From assembly GCA_039714555.1 (NCBI GenBank), contig JBDLJB010000006.1, positions 73,346-137,345 of the forward strand: DNA of 64,000 nucleotides, written 5' to 3'. The notes below the pieces were generated by a model. That model saw only the letters and a program-made list of their open reading frames with translations, was not told the DNA's origin and did not search any database. This stretch comes from Namhaeicola sp039714555. Lineage in GTDB: Bacteria > Bacteroidota > Bacteroidia > Flavobacteriales > Flavobacteriaceae. The stretch's first letter is position 1. Each line of letters begins with the position of its first letter. Positions 53,487 through 63,012 of the stretch are shown piece after piece. The position numbers were made by a program, and so were the translations under genes.

Positions 53487-55400
53487 ATGAAAGTATTGAA
53501 TAATAAAATAAAATTAAGTTTAGGCATTATTATAGTAATGCTAACTTTAACTTTCACTTCTTGTGAAAGTGTATTAGACAAAGAGCCAGTTATTGAATTG
53601 ACAGAATCACAGGTTTTTGATAGCCCTGAATCATATCAACAGTTTTTGGCAAGAATCTATGCCGGTATTGCGGTAAGTGGACAACAAGGTCCAGCCGGTC
53701 AACCCGATATTCTAGGAATTGATGAAGGTTTTTCAAACTATTTACGTCAGTATTGGAAACACCAGGAATTAACCACAGATGAAGCTATTATAGCATGGAG
53801 AGATGGTACAATTCATGACCTCCACAATCATGTTTGGACACCAGCTAATGAATTTATTAGAGCGATGTATGATAGAATTTATTATCAAATAGGTATTACC
53901 AATCAGTTCTTACGTGAAACTACCGATGAAAAATTAGATGGTAGAGGTGTTGATGCTGCTTTAAAAGCCGAGATTCAAATCTATAATGCAGAAGCAAGAT
54001 TTATGAGAGCATTGAGTTATTGGCATGCTTTAGATATTTATGGTGAGAAAATTCCATTTGTTGATGATTTAGATAAAGTAGGGACTGAACTACCAGAGCA
54101 GGCTGTAGAAGGTGAAGTATTTAAATTTATAGAAGATGAATTAATTGCAATTGAAAGTATCTTAGTAGGTGCACGCCAAAATGAATTGGGTAGAGCTGAT
54201 AAAGCTGCCGCCTGGATGTTATTGGCTAAATTATATATGAATGCAGAAGTTTATACAGGTACTGCAAGATATAGTGATGCAATGACCTATATCAATAAAA
54301 TAATTAGTGCTGGATATTCTTTAACACCTGATTATAGCCACTTATTCCTAGCGGATAATGATATCAACGGAGCACAAAATGAAACGATCTTTTCAATTCG
54401 TTTTGATGGTTTAAATACTATTGGATATAGTGGTACAACTTTCTTAACACACGCTGCTGTTGGAGGAACCATGAATCCTGTTGAATTTGGAATCAACGGC
54501 GGTTGGGGTGGTTTAAGAACAACTAAAGTACTTGTTGAAAAATTTAATATTGATATTGATGGATTAAATACAGCTCTAGGAACAAAATCAGCTTGGGGAC
54601 TTGTAGGAAGCGCAACAACAAATGGTTGGGGTGGACCGGATATGGAAATGTATGAAACGGCAACAGATCAATATGCACTTTATGCTGAATTAGCTGCCGG
54701 AGAGGTAAAATTTCGTTTTGATGAAGATTGGGGTATTAATCTTGGTGCTAATGACGCTGATGGTAGTTTAGAATCTGATGGGTCAAATATAGCTATTGCT
54801 ACAGGAGGAACCTATTTTATTACAGTTAACGTTGATAATAATACTTATTCTATATCACCTTTTACAGGAGATTCAAGAAATATGTTCCATACAGAAGAAC
54901 AAACTTTAGAAATTGAAGATCCATTTAACTTTGGTGATGGATATGCTATTGCTAAATGGCGTAATGTTGATAAAGACGGAAATCCGGGTAAAGATGCTTC
55001 AGGTAATTTTGTTGATACTGATTTTCCAATGTTCCGATTGGCTGATGCTTTTTTAATGTATGCAGAAGTAACTTTACGCGGTGGTGGCGGTGATGCCGGA
55101 ACAGCTGTAGGTTATATCAATATGTTAAGAGAAAGATCTTATGGTAGCACAAGTGGAAATATTTCTGCCGGTGAATTGACATTAGATTTTATTTTAGCAG
55201 AAAGATCAAGAGAATTATTCTGGGAAGGACATCGTAGAACAGACCTGATCCGTTTTGGTCAATTTACTGATCAAAGTGTTTGGCCTTGGAAAGGTGGTGT
55301 AATGGAAGGAAAAACTACTGAAAGTTTTAGAGATATTTATCCTATTCCTTCTTCTGATATAACAGCAAACCCTAATTTAACTCAAAATCCGGGTTATTAA
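53487..55400 (+). CDS. susD: SusD/RagB-type lipoprotein with an inserted starch-binding-like domain
   Basis: This 637-residue outer-membrane lipoprotein (lipobox TSCESVLDKEP, Cys about residue 27) caps SusC. The TPR-like SusD core is clear (SPESYQQFLARIYAGIA, AEARFMRALSYWHALDIYG, DKAAAWMLLAKLYMN, LRERSYG, EGHRRTDLIRFG). Ordinary SusD proteins are near 530-550 residues. Here about 90 extra residues (370-458, from WGLVGSATTNGWGGPDMEMY to NVDNNTYSI) lie just before the DSRNMF segment. They are close in sequence to the repeats of the SusE-like protein encoded next. It therefore has a built-in glucan-binding module, by inference. Confidence 0.93.
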   Translation: MKVLNNKIKLSLGIIIVMLTLTFTSCESVLDKEPVIELTESQVFDSPESYQQFLARIYAGIAVSGQQGPAGQPDILGIDEGFSNYLRQYWKHQELTTDEAIIAWRDGTIHDLHNHVWTPANEFIRAMYDRIYYQIGITNQFLRETTDEKLDGRGVDAALKAEIQIYNAEARFMRALSYWHALDIYGEKIPFVDDLDKVGTELPEQAVEGEVFKFIEDELIAIESILVGARQNELGRADKAAAWMLLAKLYMNAEVYTGTARYSDAMTYINKIISAGYSLTPDYSHLFLADNDINGAQNETIFSIRFDGLNTIGYSGTTFLTHAAVGGTMNPVEFGINGGWGGLRTTKVLVEKFNIDIDGLNTALGTKSAWGLVGSATTNGWGGPDMEMYETATDQYALYAELAAGEVKFRFDEDWGINLGANDADGSLESDGSNIAIATGGTYFITVNVDNNTYSISPFTGDSRNMFHTEEQTLEIEDPFNFGDGYAIAKWRNVDKDGNPGKDASGNFVDTDFPMFRLADAFLMYAEVTLRGGGGDAGTAVGYINMLRERSYGSTSGNISAGELTLDFILAERSRELFWEGHRRTDLIRFGQFTDQSVWPWKGGVMEGKTTESFRDIYPIPSSDITANPNLTQNPGY

Positions 55401-55417
55401 TATTAAAAGATTAAAAG

Positions 55418-56734
55418 ATGAAAAATTATATAAATAAAATATTCATTCTACTTGCAATTTCTGTTTTTGTTGGATCTTGTGAGGATGATAGAGATTTAAC
55501 GGTATTGAATCCGAATGCTACTACCGTAGCTACACTTTCTTCTAATGATGTTGTATTAGAAAAAGATAATATCGGACAAGATGCTTTAAGTATTACTTGG
55601 ACTCAGCCTGACTTTGGTTATAGTGCTGCGGCGAGTTATCAAGTTTTGATCGATCTGGCAGGAGGTGATTTTAGTGCTGCTCAGGTAGTTTCAACCGGAC
55701 AGGATTTATCTTATACTTTTGAAACAGAAGAATTGAATAAGAAATTGATAAACTTAGGTGTTAAACCGGGTGATCCAACTGCAATTGAAATTAAAGTAAA
55801 AGCTGTTCTAGGTAATTATACCGATGTTAGCTCTGATGTAAATTCATTAATGGCTACAGCTTATGCTGATGTTTTAGATCTTTCTTCACCTTGGGGTATA
55901 GTAGGTTCAGCTTATAATGAATGGGGTGCAACACCAGACGCTCCTTTTTACCAAGTACAAGATTCGCCTAATGTTTATGTGGCTTATGTAACTCTTTTAG
56001 ATGGTGAATGGAAAATTAGAAAAGATAGCAGCTGGGATGTAAATTATGGTGATGATGGTGCTGATGGTACTTTAGATGCAGGAGGCGCAAATATACCAGC
56101 TACAGCCGGTACATATAAGATCTTATTTGATGAAGCAAACCTTACTTATACTGTAGAGTCTTATACTTGGGGTATAGTTGGTAGTGCTACACCAAATGAA
56201 TGGAATGGTCCTGATATGCCATTAACCTATGATTCATATACTGATACTTGGAGAGCACAAGTAAGATTTAAGGTAGATGGAGAAATTAAAGTTAGATTAA
56301 ATAATGATTGGGGTACTAATTATGGTGATACAGGTTTAGATGGAACGTTAGATGCCGGAGGAGATAATATTCCTGTTACTCTTGGATATTACGAAATTCA
56401 AGTTAATTTAAATGATCTGACATACACCTTAGAAAAAACAGATATTTGGGGTGTTGTAGGTTCCGGTTATAATGAATGGGGTGCTTTTGATGATTACCCT
56501 TTTACACCAGATTACTCTAAAGAAGGACTTTACTATATCAATGGTATTACTTTATTAGATGGTGAAATTAAATTTAGAACTAATAATGACTGGGGAACCA
56601 ATTATGGTGACACAGGATTAGATGGTGTATTAGATCTTGGAGGAGACAATATACCAAGTACCGCTGGCACTTATGATATAATAATGGATCTATCAAACCC
56701 TGATGTTCCATATTATGAAATAACTGCTAAATAG
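55418..56734 (+). CDS. SusE/SusF-like surface glucan-binding lipoprotein with three repeats
   Basis: This 438-residue lipoprotein has the lipobox GSCEDDRDLT, with acidic residues after Cys that suit the surface-export signal. An N-terminal fibronectin/PKD-like domain (about 28-155) is followed by three tandem beta-sandwich repeats at about 159-250, 251-343 and 344-438. Each begins WGxVGS and contains GExKxRxxxxWxxNYGDxGxDGxLDxGGxNIP, the pattern of SusE/SusF starch-binding modules. It binds alpha-glucan at the surface and assists SusCD. It follows susD by 17 bases and is closed by a strong terminator. Confidence 0.92.
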   Translation: MKNYINKIFILLAISVFVGSCEDDRDLTVLNPNATTVATLSSNDVVLEKDNIGQDALSITWTQPDFGYSAAASYQVLIDLAGGDFSAAQVVSTGQDLSYTFETEELNKKLINLGVKPGDPTAIEIKVKAVLGNYTDVSSDVNSLMATAYADVLDLSSPWGIVGSAYNEWGATPDAPFYQVQDSPNVYVAYVTLLDGEWKIRKDSSWDVNYGDDGADGTLDAGGANIPATAGTYKILFDEANLTYTVESYTWGIVGSATPNEWNGPDMPLTYDSYTDTWRAQVRFKVDGEIKVRLNNDWGTNYGDTGLDGTLDAGGDNIPVTLGYYEIQVNLNDLTYTLEKTDIWGVVGSGYNEWGAFDDYPFTPDYSKEGLYYINGITLLDGEIKFRTNNDWGTNYGDTGLDGVLDLGGDNIPSTAGTYDIIMDLSNPDVPYYEITAK

Positions 56735-56755
56735 TTAAATATTGAGTTTGTAAAA

Positions 56756-56786
56756 AAAAGGCTGCTCTTGTAGCAGCCTTTTTTAT
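56756..56786 (+). terminator. Strong intrinsic terminator of the susCDE unit
   Basis: AAAAGGCTGCT (56756-56766) pairs with AGCAGCCTTTT (56772-56782), 11 bp, with a five-base CTTGT loop, and is followed by TTAT. It separates the susCDE unit from the GH13 gene at 56898, which then needs its own promoter or read-through. Confidence 0.92.
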
Positions 56787-56897
56787 ATTTAAAAAGATTT
56801 TTTCTTTCTTTTCCATGTCATGCTTGGCAGGTGAGTTTGTGACAAACTTTACGTATTTTGCATGAAATAAAAAATGGTTTCTTAAAAAACTACCACT

Positions 56898-59672
56898 ATG
56901 AAACAAAAACTACTATTCTTATTACTTTTCCTACCATATATGTTATCTTCTCAGGTAACAACATCACCTGCAGTTCCTACTGCTAATGATCTTATTACAG
57001 TAACTTTAACTACAACAGGTACCGGTTTAGATGGTTATACCGGTGATATTTATGCACATACTGGAGTAACTGTAGACGGAACAAGATGGACCAATGTTTT
57101 TGGAAATTGGGGAGATAATTCTACTAGCCCCAAACTAACCAAAATTAATAATACAACTTATGAATTGGTAATTACACCCGATGTATATACTTACTATGGA
57201 GTAGCAACTGATAAAACAATTACAGAACTTAATTTTGTATTTCGTTCTTCTGATGCAACCAAACAAACCAGCCCTGATATTTTTATCGATATTTTTCAAG
57301 CAGGTTTAAATGTTGTTTTAACCAACCCATCCAATAATGATGAAGTTTATGATTTAAATGAAAATATTACTTTAAGTGCCGAGGCTTCAGTTGCGTCTGA
57401 TCTGGAATTATTTGTTAATGGAGTTTCTCAAAAAACTGCTACTGCAAGTACAACAATCTCCTCAGATTTTACTTTTACAAGTACAGGGTCTCAAGTCATT
57501 AAAGTTGAGGCACAAAATGGAACAGAAACCGTTACTGATGAAAAGACGGTTTATGTAAAAGCTGAAAGTCAAAATTTACCTGTTCCAAATGGAATGGTTG
57601 ACGGTATTAATTTTGATAATAATGATAATACAAAAGTTACTTTGGTACTTTATGCTCCGGGAAAAGATCATGTTTATTTATTGGGTGATTTTAATAACTG
57701 GCAAGTAAACAATAACTATTTACTTAATAAAGATACTACTAATGACCGTTTTTGGATAGAATTATCAGGATTGACACCCAAAAATAATCATATGTATCAA
57801 TATTTAGTAGATGGTTCAATTAAAATTGCTGATCCTTATTCAACAACAATTTTAGATGAGAATAATGATGATTATATAAATGATGTTACTTATCCTGATC
57901 TACCCAATTATCCAACAGGAAGTACGACTCATGCAGTTACCTTGCTCAGAACTGGTGATGATGCATATAATTGGAATATTTCAAATTTTCAATCTCCGGC
58001 AAAAACGGATTTGGTTATCTATGAATTGTTGATTCGAGATTTTGACGAATTGCATAGTTTTAACGCAGTTAAAGCAAGATTGGATTATTTACAAGAATTG
58101 GGCGTTAATGCTATAGAATTTATGCCGGTAAGTGAGTTTGACGGAAATGAGTCTTGGGGATATAACCCTTCATTTCACATGGCCTTAGATAAATATTATG
58201 GAACACCAACTGCATTTAAACAATTTATAGATGAATGTCATGCAAGAGGAATTGCTGTTATTTTAGATGTGGTCTATAACCATGCAACCGGACAAAATCC
58301 ATACTATAGAATGTGGAATACTGAAAATGGCGGTTATGGCGGACAGGCAAGTAATGATAGTCCGTTCTTTAATCCAACAGCCACACATACCTATAGCGTA
58401 TTCAATGATTTTAATCACAGTCAACAAGCTACTAAAGATTATGTAAAGAGAACAACACAATATTGGATAGAAGAGTATAAAATTGATGGTTTTAGATGGG
58501 ATCTAACCAAAGGATTTACACAAAACTGTACAAATTCTGATGAAGGATGTACCGGTTCTTATCAAGCAGATAGAGTTGCTGTATTAAAAGAATATGCTGA
58601 TTATCAATGGGAAAAAGATTCTGATTTTTATGTGATCTTTGAGCATTTAGGAACCAATACTGAAGAAACAGAATGGGTCAATTATCGTTTAGGTGAAGGT
58701 AAGGGTATTATGGTTTGGGGAAATCATAATCATAATTATAATGAAGCTACCATGGGTTATCATGATAGTGGAAAATCTGATTTTTCTTGGATTTCCTATA
58801 AAAATCGTGGTTGGTCTGTACCTGCAAACGTAAGTTATATGGAAAGTCATGATGAAGAGCGATTAATGTTTAAAAATTTAGAATATGGAAATTTAAGTGG
58901 TAGTTATAATATAAAATCTTTAGGAACAGCTTTAGACAGAGAAGAATTAGCAGGAGCCTTCTATTTTACCGTTCCGGGTCCTAAAATGATATGGCAATTT
59001 GGTGAATTAGGTTATGATGTTAGTATAGATGATCCTTGTAGGGTTTGTAATAAACCTATACTGTGGAATTATTTTTCAGAACCCGACAGAAAAGACCTTT
59101 ATGATACTTGGGCTAAATTGATAAAACTTAAAAAACAAGAAGATATTTTTAGAACTGATGATTTCACATTGGATGTTGCAAACACTAATGGTTTAAAGAA
59201 AATTCAATTAACCGATAACGCTTCAAACCCTGATCTTAAACATGTAACGATCATAGGAAATTTTGGCGTTACAACACAAAGTATAGATCCTGCTTTTCAA
59301 GATACAGGAACCTGGTATGATTTACTAAATGATAATACTTCCATTACAGTAACTAATGTTAATGCTACAATAAGTTTACAGCCCGGAGAATTTAAAATCT
59401 ATGGGAATAACCTAGTTACTTTAGCTGTAGAGGATATTAATAGTATTGATGATTTTACAATTTACCCTAATCCGGCATTGGGAAGTTTTAAAATTAATAA
59501 GTCAGCGAATAAGGTGGAGATCTATGATATTACCGGAAGAAAAATAAAAAGCTTTAAAGGAGAATTCAATCAAGATAAATATTATGATGTTTCAGTGTTA
59601 AAACCTTCTGTTTATTTAGTAAGAATTCACTCTGATTTGGGAATCAGTACCCAAAGATTAGTGGTTGAGTAA
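56898..59672 (+). CDS. T9SS-secreted multidomain GH13 enzyme (pullulanase/amylase type)
   Basis: This 924-residue extracellular enzyme has a signal peptide (LLFLLLFLPYMLSSQ). It then has a beta-sandwich (about 20-135), an Ig-like domain (about 138-222, LNENITLSAEASVASDLELFV), and a CBM48-like domain (about 230-335, VTLVLYAPGKDHVYLLGDFN). The GH13 barrel (about 360-790) follows, with VILDVVYNHA, DGFRWDLTKG (Asp 535), FEHLG (Glu 582) and MESHDEERL (Asp 652). A T9SS type-A sorting tail ends the protein (IYPNPALGSFKI ... VEIYDITGRKI ... VYLVRIHSD). It probably cuts starch or pullulan outside the cell. Confidence 0.92.
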   Translation: MKQKLLFLLLFLPYMLSSQVTTSPAVPTANDLITVTLTTTGTGLDGYTGDIYAHTGVTVDGTRWTNVFGNWGDNSTSPKLTKINNTTYELVITPDVYTYYGVATDKTITELNFVFRSSDATKQTSPDIFIDIFQAGLNVVLTNPSNNDEVYDLNENITLSAEASVASDLELFVNGVSQKTATASTTISSDFTFTSTGSQVIKVEAQNGTETVTDEKTVYVKAESQNLPVPNGMVDGINFDNNDNTKVTLVLYAPGKDHVYLLGDFNNWQVNNNYLLNKDTTNDRFWIELSGLTPKNNHMYQYLVDGSIKIADPYSTTILDENNDDYINDVTYPDLPNYPTGSTTHAVTLLRTGDDAYNWNISNFQSPAKTDLVIYELLIRDFDELHSFNAVKARLDYLQELGVNAIEFMPVSEFDGNESWGYNPSFHMALDKYYGTPTAFKQFIDECHARGIAVILDVVYNHATGQNPYYRMWNTENGGYGGQASNDSPFFNPTATHTYSVFNDFNHSQQATKDYVKRTTQYWIEEYKIDGFRWDLTKGFTQNCTNSDEGCTGSYQADRVAVLKEYADYQWEKDSDFYVIFEHLGTNTEETEWVNYRLGEGKGIMVWGNHNHNYNEATMGYHDSGKSDFSWISYKNRGWSVPANVSYMESHDEERLMFKNLEYGNLSGSYNIKSLGTALDREELAGAFYFTVPGPKMIWQFGELGYDVSIDDPCRVCNKPILWNYFSEPDRKDLYDTWAKLIKLKKQEDIFRTDDFTLDVANTNGLKKIQLTDNASNPDLKHVTIIGNFGVTTQSIDPAFQDTGTWYDLLNDNTSITVTNVNATISLQPGEFKIYGNNLVTLAVEDINSIDDFTIYPNPALGSFKINKSANKVEIYDITGRKIKSFKGEFNQDKYYDVSVLKPSVYLVRIHSDLGISTQRLVVE

Positions 59673-59696
59673 TTGTTTAATTTTGTGATTTTTTGT

Positions 59697-59735
59697 AAAA
59701 ACCCCTGGCAATTTAAAATGCAAGGGGTTTTTTAA
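59697..59735 (+). terminator. Intrinsic terminator of the T9SS GH13 gene
   Basis: AAAAACCCCT (59697-59706) pairs with AGGGGTTTTT (59723-59732), 10 bp, across a partly paired loop, then T and AATG. It lies 25 bases after the stop codon. Confidence 0.85.
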
Positions 59736-59783
59736 TGCGATTGATTTATCAGAGTAATCTTAAAACAATACTTATTCAGGATA

Positions 59784-60584
59784 TTAAAGATCTAATTCCA
59801 TTAATTCAATGTTACGAAACTCGATGGGGTGACTTTCACTTTGTAAAGAAATATAACCGCTTTTTAATGATTTTCCTTCTTTGTTTTTTAATGAATTGTA
59901 TTCACCACCAATTATAGGCTTGGTATAGGAGATAACTTCTTTACCTTCAATAAAATGTTTGATAATTGAATCATGAAATACCAGTATCTCCAGATCAATC
60001 CATTGGTCATCATAATAGGTTTTGGATGAAGAATTTATACAGTGTTTTGTAATTAATTGATTATCCATTGTGACATGCGTGCCAGGTGTACATAAATTTG
60101 CTGTTGGGCGCTTTATATTTTTATCAAAACCCCCTAACAATTGTACTTCAAGAGAAACGGGAAATGATTGATCGAGCTCCATACTCTCGGGTGATTGAGA
60201 ATGAATCATAACACCACTATTTTTTTTTGCCCAATCTTCACCTCCTTTAACCTGATCACCAACAAATCTATATTGTAAGCGTAATTTATAATTGGTAAAA
60301 GGAGATTTATAAAAAATATGCCCAAATGTATTATTAAATGATTCATATTTATCATAAGAAACAATAAGATTACCGTTTTCAACTCTAAAGGTATTATAAG
60401 CATTTTGGTTAAGAGGAAATCCTTTTATTTTGACTATCCAATTATCTAAATTTTTACCATTAAATAATGATATCCATTCATTTTTGTTATTGCTAGAAGA
60501 TTGATCGATAAAATAATCATCCTGATAATTATTTATCAAAATTATAAATGTTAGAAGAAATAATAGTTTAATGGGAATATTCAT
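59784..60584 (-). CDS. DUF1080 (3-keto-disaccharide hydrolase) family protein
   Basis: This exported 266-residue protein has an N-terminal hydrophobic signal (KLLFLLTFIILINNYQ). The DUF1080 concanavalin-like beta sandwich carries the hallmark WISLFNGKNLDNWIVKIKG, EDWAKKNSGVMIHSQSP, SLEVQLLGGF and DQWIDLEILV. Family members include hydrolases acting on 3-keto-glycosides made by GMC oxidoreductases. The next two genes encode exactly such an oxidoreductase pair, which supports a shared pathway. All three lie on the minus strand with gaps of 12 and 6 bases. Confidence 0.9.
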   Translation of the reverse strand: MNIPIKLLFLLTFIILINNYQDDYFIDQSSSNNKNEWISLFNGKNLDNWIVKIKGFPLNQNAYNTFRVENGNLIVSYDKYESFNNTFGHIFYKSPFTNYKLRLQYRFVGDQVKGGEDWAKKNSGVMIHSQSPESMELDQSFPVSLEVQLLGGFDKNIKRPTANLCTPGTHVTMDNQLITKHCINSSSKTYYDDQWIDLEILVFHDSIIKHFIEGKEVISYTKPIIGGEYNSLKNKEGKSLKSGYISLQSESHPIEFRNIELMELDL

Positions 60585-60596
60585 TTTATAAATAGT

Positions 60597-61184
60597 TTAT
60601 AATGACCAGACTTTTCCTTTGGTGGCTTCATCTAATGAAATACATCCTCTGAAATCACCAGGAATTGGGTCGTAGGCTAAAATTTCTTCCCCTACTTTTT
60701 CGCTGGTTTTATAAGCCCAAATTGTCATGGATCTAATACCGGTTAACGTATTTAATATTGATGAATCCTTTTCATTTTTTTTTAAAAATGCTATTTCACT
60801 CTTATTGGCTTTTAAATATTTTGCCAATAAAGCATCATAATCATTTTCATGTAACTTATTTACAGATTTGCCTGATGAATTAATTATTGCTGATAAGCCA
60901 TTTGTGTAAAACTCTTGTTGTTCTTTACTTGCAACTTCATTAAGATAGGCATCAATAAATTGAGGAATATTTATATCTAAAGAACTTGGTAGATTTTCAG
61001 TTTTGGGTAAAATTAAACCGACTAAGTTTTCTAAAATAATACTTTCATCTTTTGAAAAAAATTGAGGAACCCAAGAGATTAGAGTTTCGTTTTTACAACT
61101 TTGTAAGATACTTATTACAGAAGGGGTTGCAATAACATACCCTAATGATAAACCTAATCCTTTTAATGCTTTTCTTCTATCCAT
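60597..61184 (-). CDS. Gluconate 2-dehydrogenase subunit 3 family protein
   Basis: This 195-residue periplasmic protein has a Tat-like signal (MDRRKALKGLGLSLGYVIA with twin Arg 3-4). The body carries the family pattern LPKTENLPSSLDINIPQFIDAYL and MTIWAYKTSEKVGEEIL, ending DPIPGDFRGCISLDEA. This small subunit accompanies a GMC flavoprotein and helps its export or assembly. No cytochrome c subunit gene is adjacent, so the electron acceptor is not known. It starts 6 bases after the GMC gene end. Confidence 0.9.
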   Translation of the reverse strand: MDRRKALKGLGLSLGYVIATPSVISILQSCKNETLISWVPQFFSKDESIILENLVGLILPKTENLPSSLDINIPQFIDAYLNEVASKEQQEFYTNGLSAIINSSGKSVNKLHENDYDALLAKYLKANKSEIAFLKKNEKDSSILNTLTGIRSMTIWAYKTSEKVGEEILAYDPIPGDFRGCISLDEATKGKVWSL

Positions 61185-61190
61185 AATTAT

Positions 61191-62885
61191 TTAAGAATTC
61201 TTTTTTTTAAATTGTTTTACAGCGTGATCTGTAGCTCTTACAGTTAAAGCCATATAGGTTAAAGAAGGGTTTTGACAACCTGCAGAGGTCATACAAGAGC
61301 CATCTGTTACATAAACATTTGGCACACCATGAATTTGATTATTTGCATTTAAAACAGAAGTTTTAGGATCATTACCCATTCTTGCTGTTCCCATTTCATG
61401 AATACCAATACCAGGAGCTGCAATATTATCCATTGGTTGGATATCTTTAAATCCTGCATTTTCTAACATTTCTACAGCTTGTTGAATCATGTCTTTACGC
61501 ATTATAATTTCATTTTCTTTCCATTCAGCGTCAAAAGTTACAGTTGGTAACCCCCATTCATCTAATTTTTCATAGTCAAGCATCATTTTATTTTCATGAT
61601 AAGGTAAACACTCTCCAAATCCTCCTAATGAAATTCTCCAACCACCCGGTTCTAATATTTTTTTGGTTAAACCTTCTCCATATCCTTCTTCTTCGATGAG
61701 ATCTGAATTATTACTTCTTCCTGCCCCACCTTGATAACCATATCCCCTAATAAAATCTTTTTTAGTTTCCTTATTCCCTAAGTTTCTAAATCTAGGTATA
61801 TAAAACCCATTGGGTCTTTTTCCTTTATAGTACTTATCTTCAAAACCATCAATTTTTGCATACGCCCCGGCATCAAGATGATGATCCATCAAGTTATGTC
61901 CAAGTTCTCCGGAATCATTTCCTAGTCCATTAGGAAATCTTTTTGATTTTGATTGCATTAATATTGCAGTTGTAGGAATGGTTGAGGCACAAGCAAAAAT
62001 AATCTTAGCATTAAAGATCATCTTTTCTTTAGTTTCAGCATCAATTACCTTAACACCAGTGGCAATTTTTAATTGATCATCATAAATTATTTCATGTACA
62101 ATTGAATTAGGCCTTAATGTCATGTTACCTGTTCTTTCAGCAGCAGGAAGTGTAGATGAATTACTGCTAAAATATCCACCAAAAGGACAACCTCTCATAC
62201 ATCGGTCTCTGTTTTGACATTTACTTCTTCCAAAAAATTGTTTGTCACTCGTTATATGTGCAGTTCTACCGATGGTTAAAACTCTATCGGTATAATTTTC
62301 AGCAATGTTTTCTTTTAAATGTTCTTCCACACAGGTAAGATCCATGGGTGGTTCAAAAATACTATCAGGTAAATGTGGTAATCCCAATTTTTCTCCACTA
62401 ACGCCTATATATTTTTCAACATAATCATACCAAGGTGCAAGGTCTTTATATCTGATAGGCCAATCAACAGCAATACCATCTTTTTTATTGGCATTGAAAT
62501 CCAGATCACTTAATCGATAACTTTGCCTTCCCCATGTTAAAGATCTTCCCCCAACTTGATAACCTCTTATCCAGTCAAATCGTTTAATTTCATTATAAGG
62601 ATGTTTTATATCATCTACAAAAAAATGATTATAAGCTTTGTTGGTTACATATCCTGTTCTGGCTTGTTTCTCTTGGTGTTTTTCTTCTTCTCTTGTTTGT
62701 TGGCCTTTGAATTTGAAATCCCAAGGATCCATATACATAGTAGGATAATCGGTTATGTGGTTTATCATTCTACCTCTTTCTAAAACAAGTGTTTTTAAAC
62801 CTTTTTCACATAGCTCTTTTGCAGCCCAACCACCTGTAATTCCCGTTCCTATAACTATAGCATCGTATTCTTTTTTTATACTCAT
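61191..62885 (-). CDS. GMC-family flavin oxidoreductase
   Basis: This 564-residue FAD enzyme has the dinucleotide-binding motif AIVIGTGITGGWAAKELCEKGL, a WGRQSYRL stretch, CMRGCPFGG with paired cysteines, and the C-terminal catalytic HEMGTARM ... GSCMTSAGCQNPSLTYMAL, where His and Asn lie at the flavin. No clear own signal peptide is present; it could travel with the Tat-signal subunit 3. With DUF1080 beside it, it fits oxidation of a sugar at C3 to a 3-keto-glycoside. The substrate is unknown. Confidence 0.93.
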   Translation of the reverse strand: MSIKKEYDAIVIGTGITGGWAAKELCEKGLKTLVLERGRMINHITDYPTMYMDPWDFKFKGQQTREEEKHQEKQARTGYVTNKAYNHFFVDDIKHPYNEIKRFDWIRGYQVGGRSLTWGRQSYRLSDLDFNANKKDGIAVDWPIRYKDLAPWYDYVEKYIGVSGEKLGLPHLPDSIFEPPMDLTCVEEHLKENIAENYTDRVLTIGRTAHITSDKQFFGRSKCQNRDRCMRGCPFGGYFSSNSSTLPAAERTGNMTLRPNSIVHEIIYDDQLKIATGVKVIDAETKEKMIFNAKIIFACASTIPTTAILMQSKSKRFPNGLGNDSGELGHNLMDHHLDAGAYAKIDGFEDKYYKGKRPNGFYIPRFRNLGNKETKKDFIRGYGYQGGAGRSNNSDLIEEEGYGEGLTKKILEPGGWRISLGGFGECLPYHENKMMLDYEKLDEWGLPTVTFDAEWKENEIIMRKDMIQQAVEMLENAGFKDIQPMDNIAAPGIGIHEMGTARMGNDPKTSVLNANNQIHGVPNVYVTDGSCMTSAGCQNPSLTYMALTVRATDHAVKQFKKKNS

Positions 62886-63012
62886 TCTTTACTTTTAATA
62901 TATAAATTTCAGAAAATGATATACTTTTTTCCCAAAAATAAGGAACTAAAATTTATCATTTAAAAAAAACTCTAATGATGAAAATAACATTGTTTAGTCA
63001 AATAAAAAGAAA

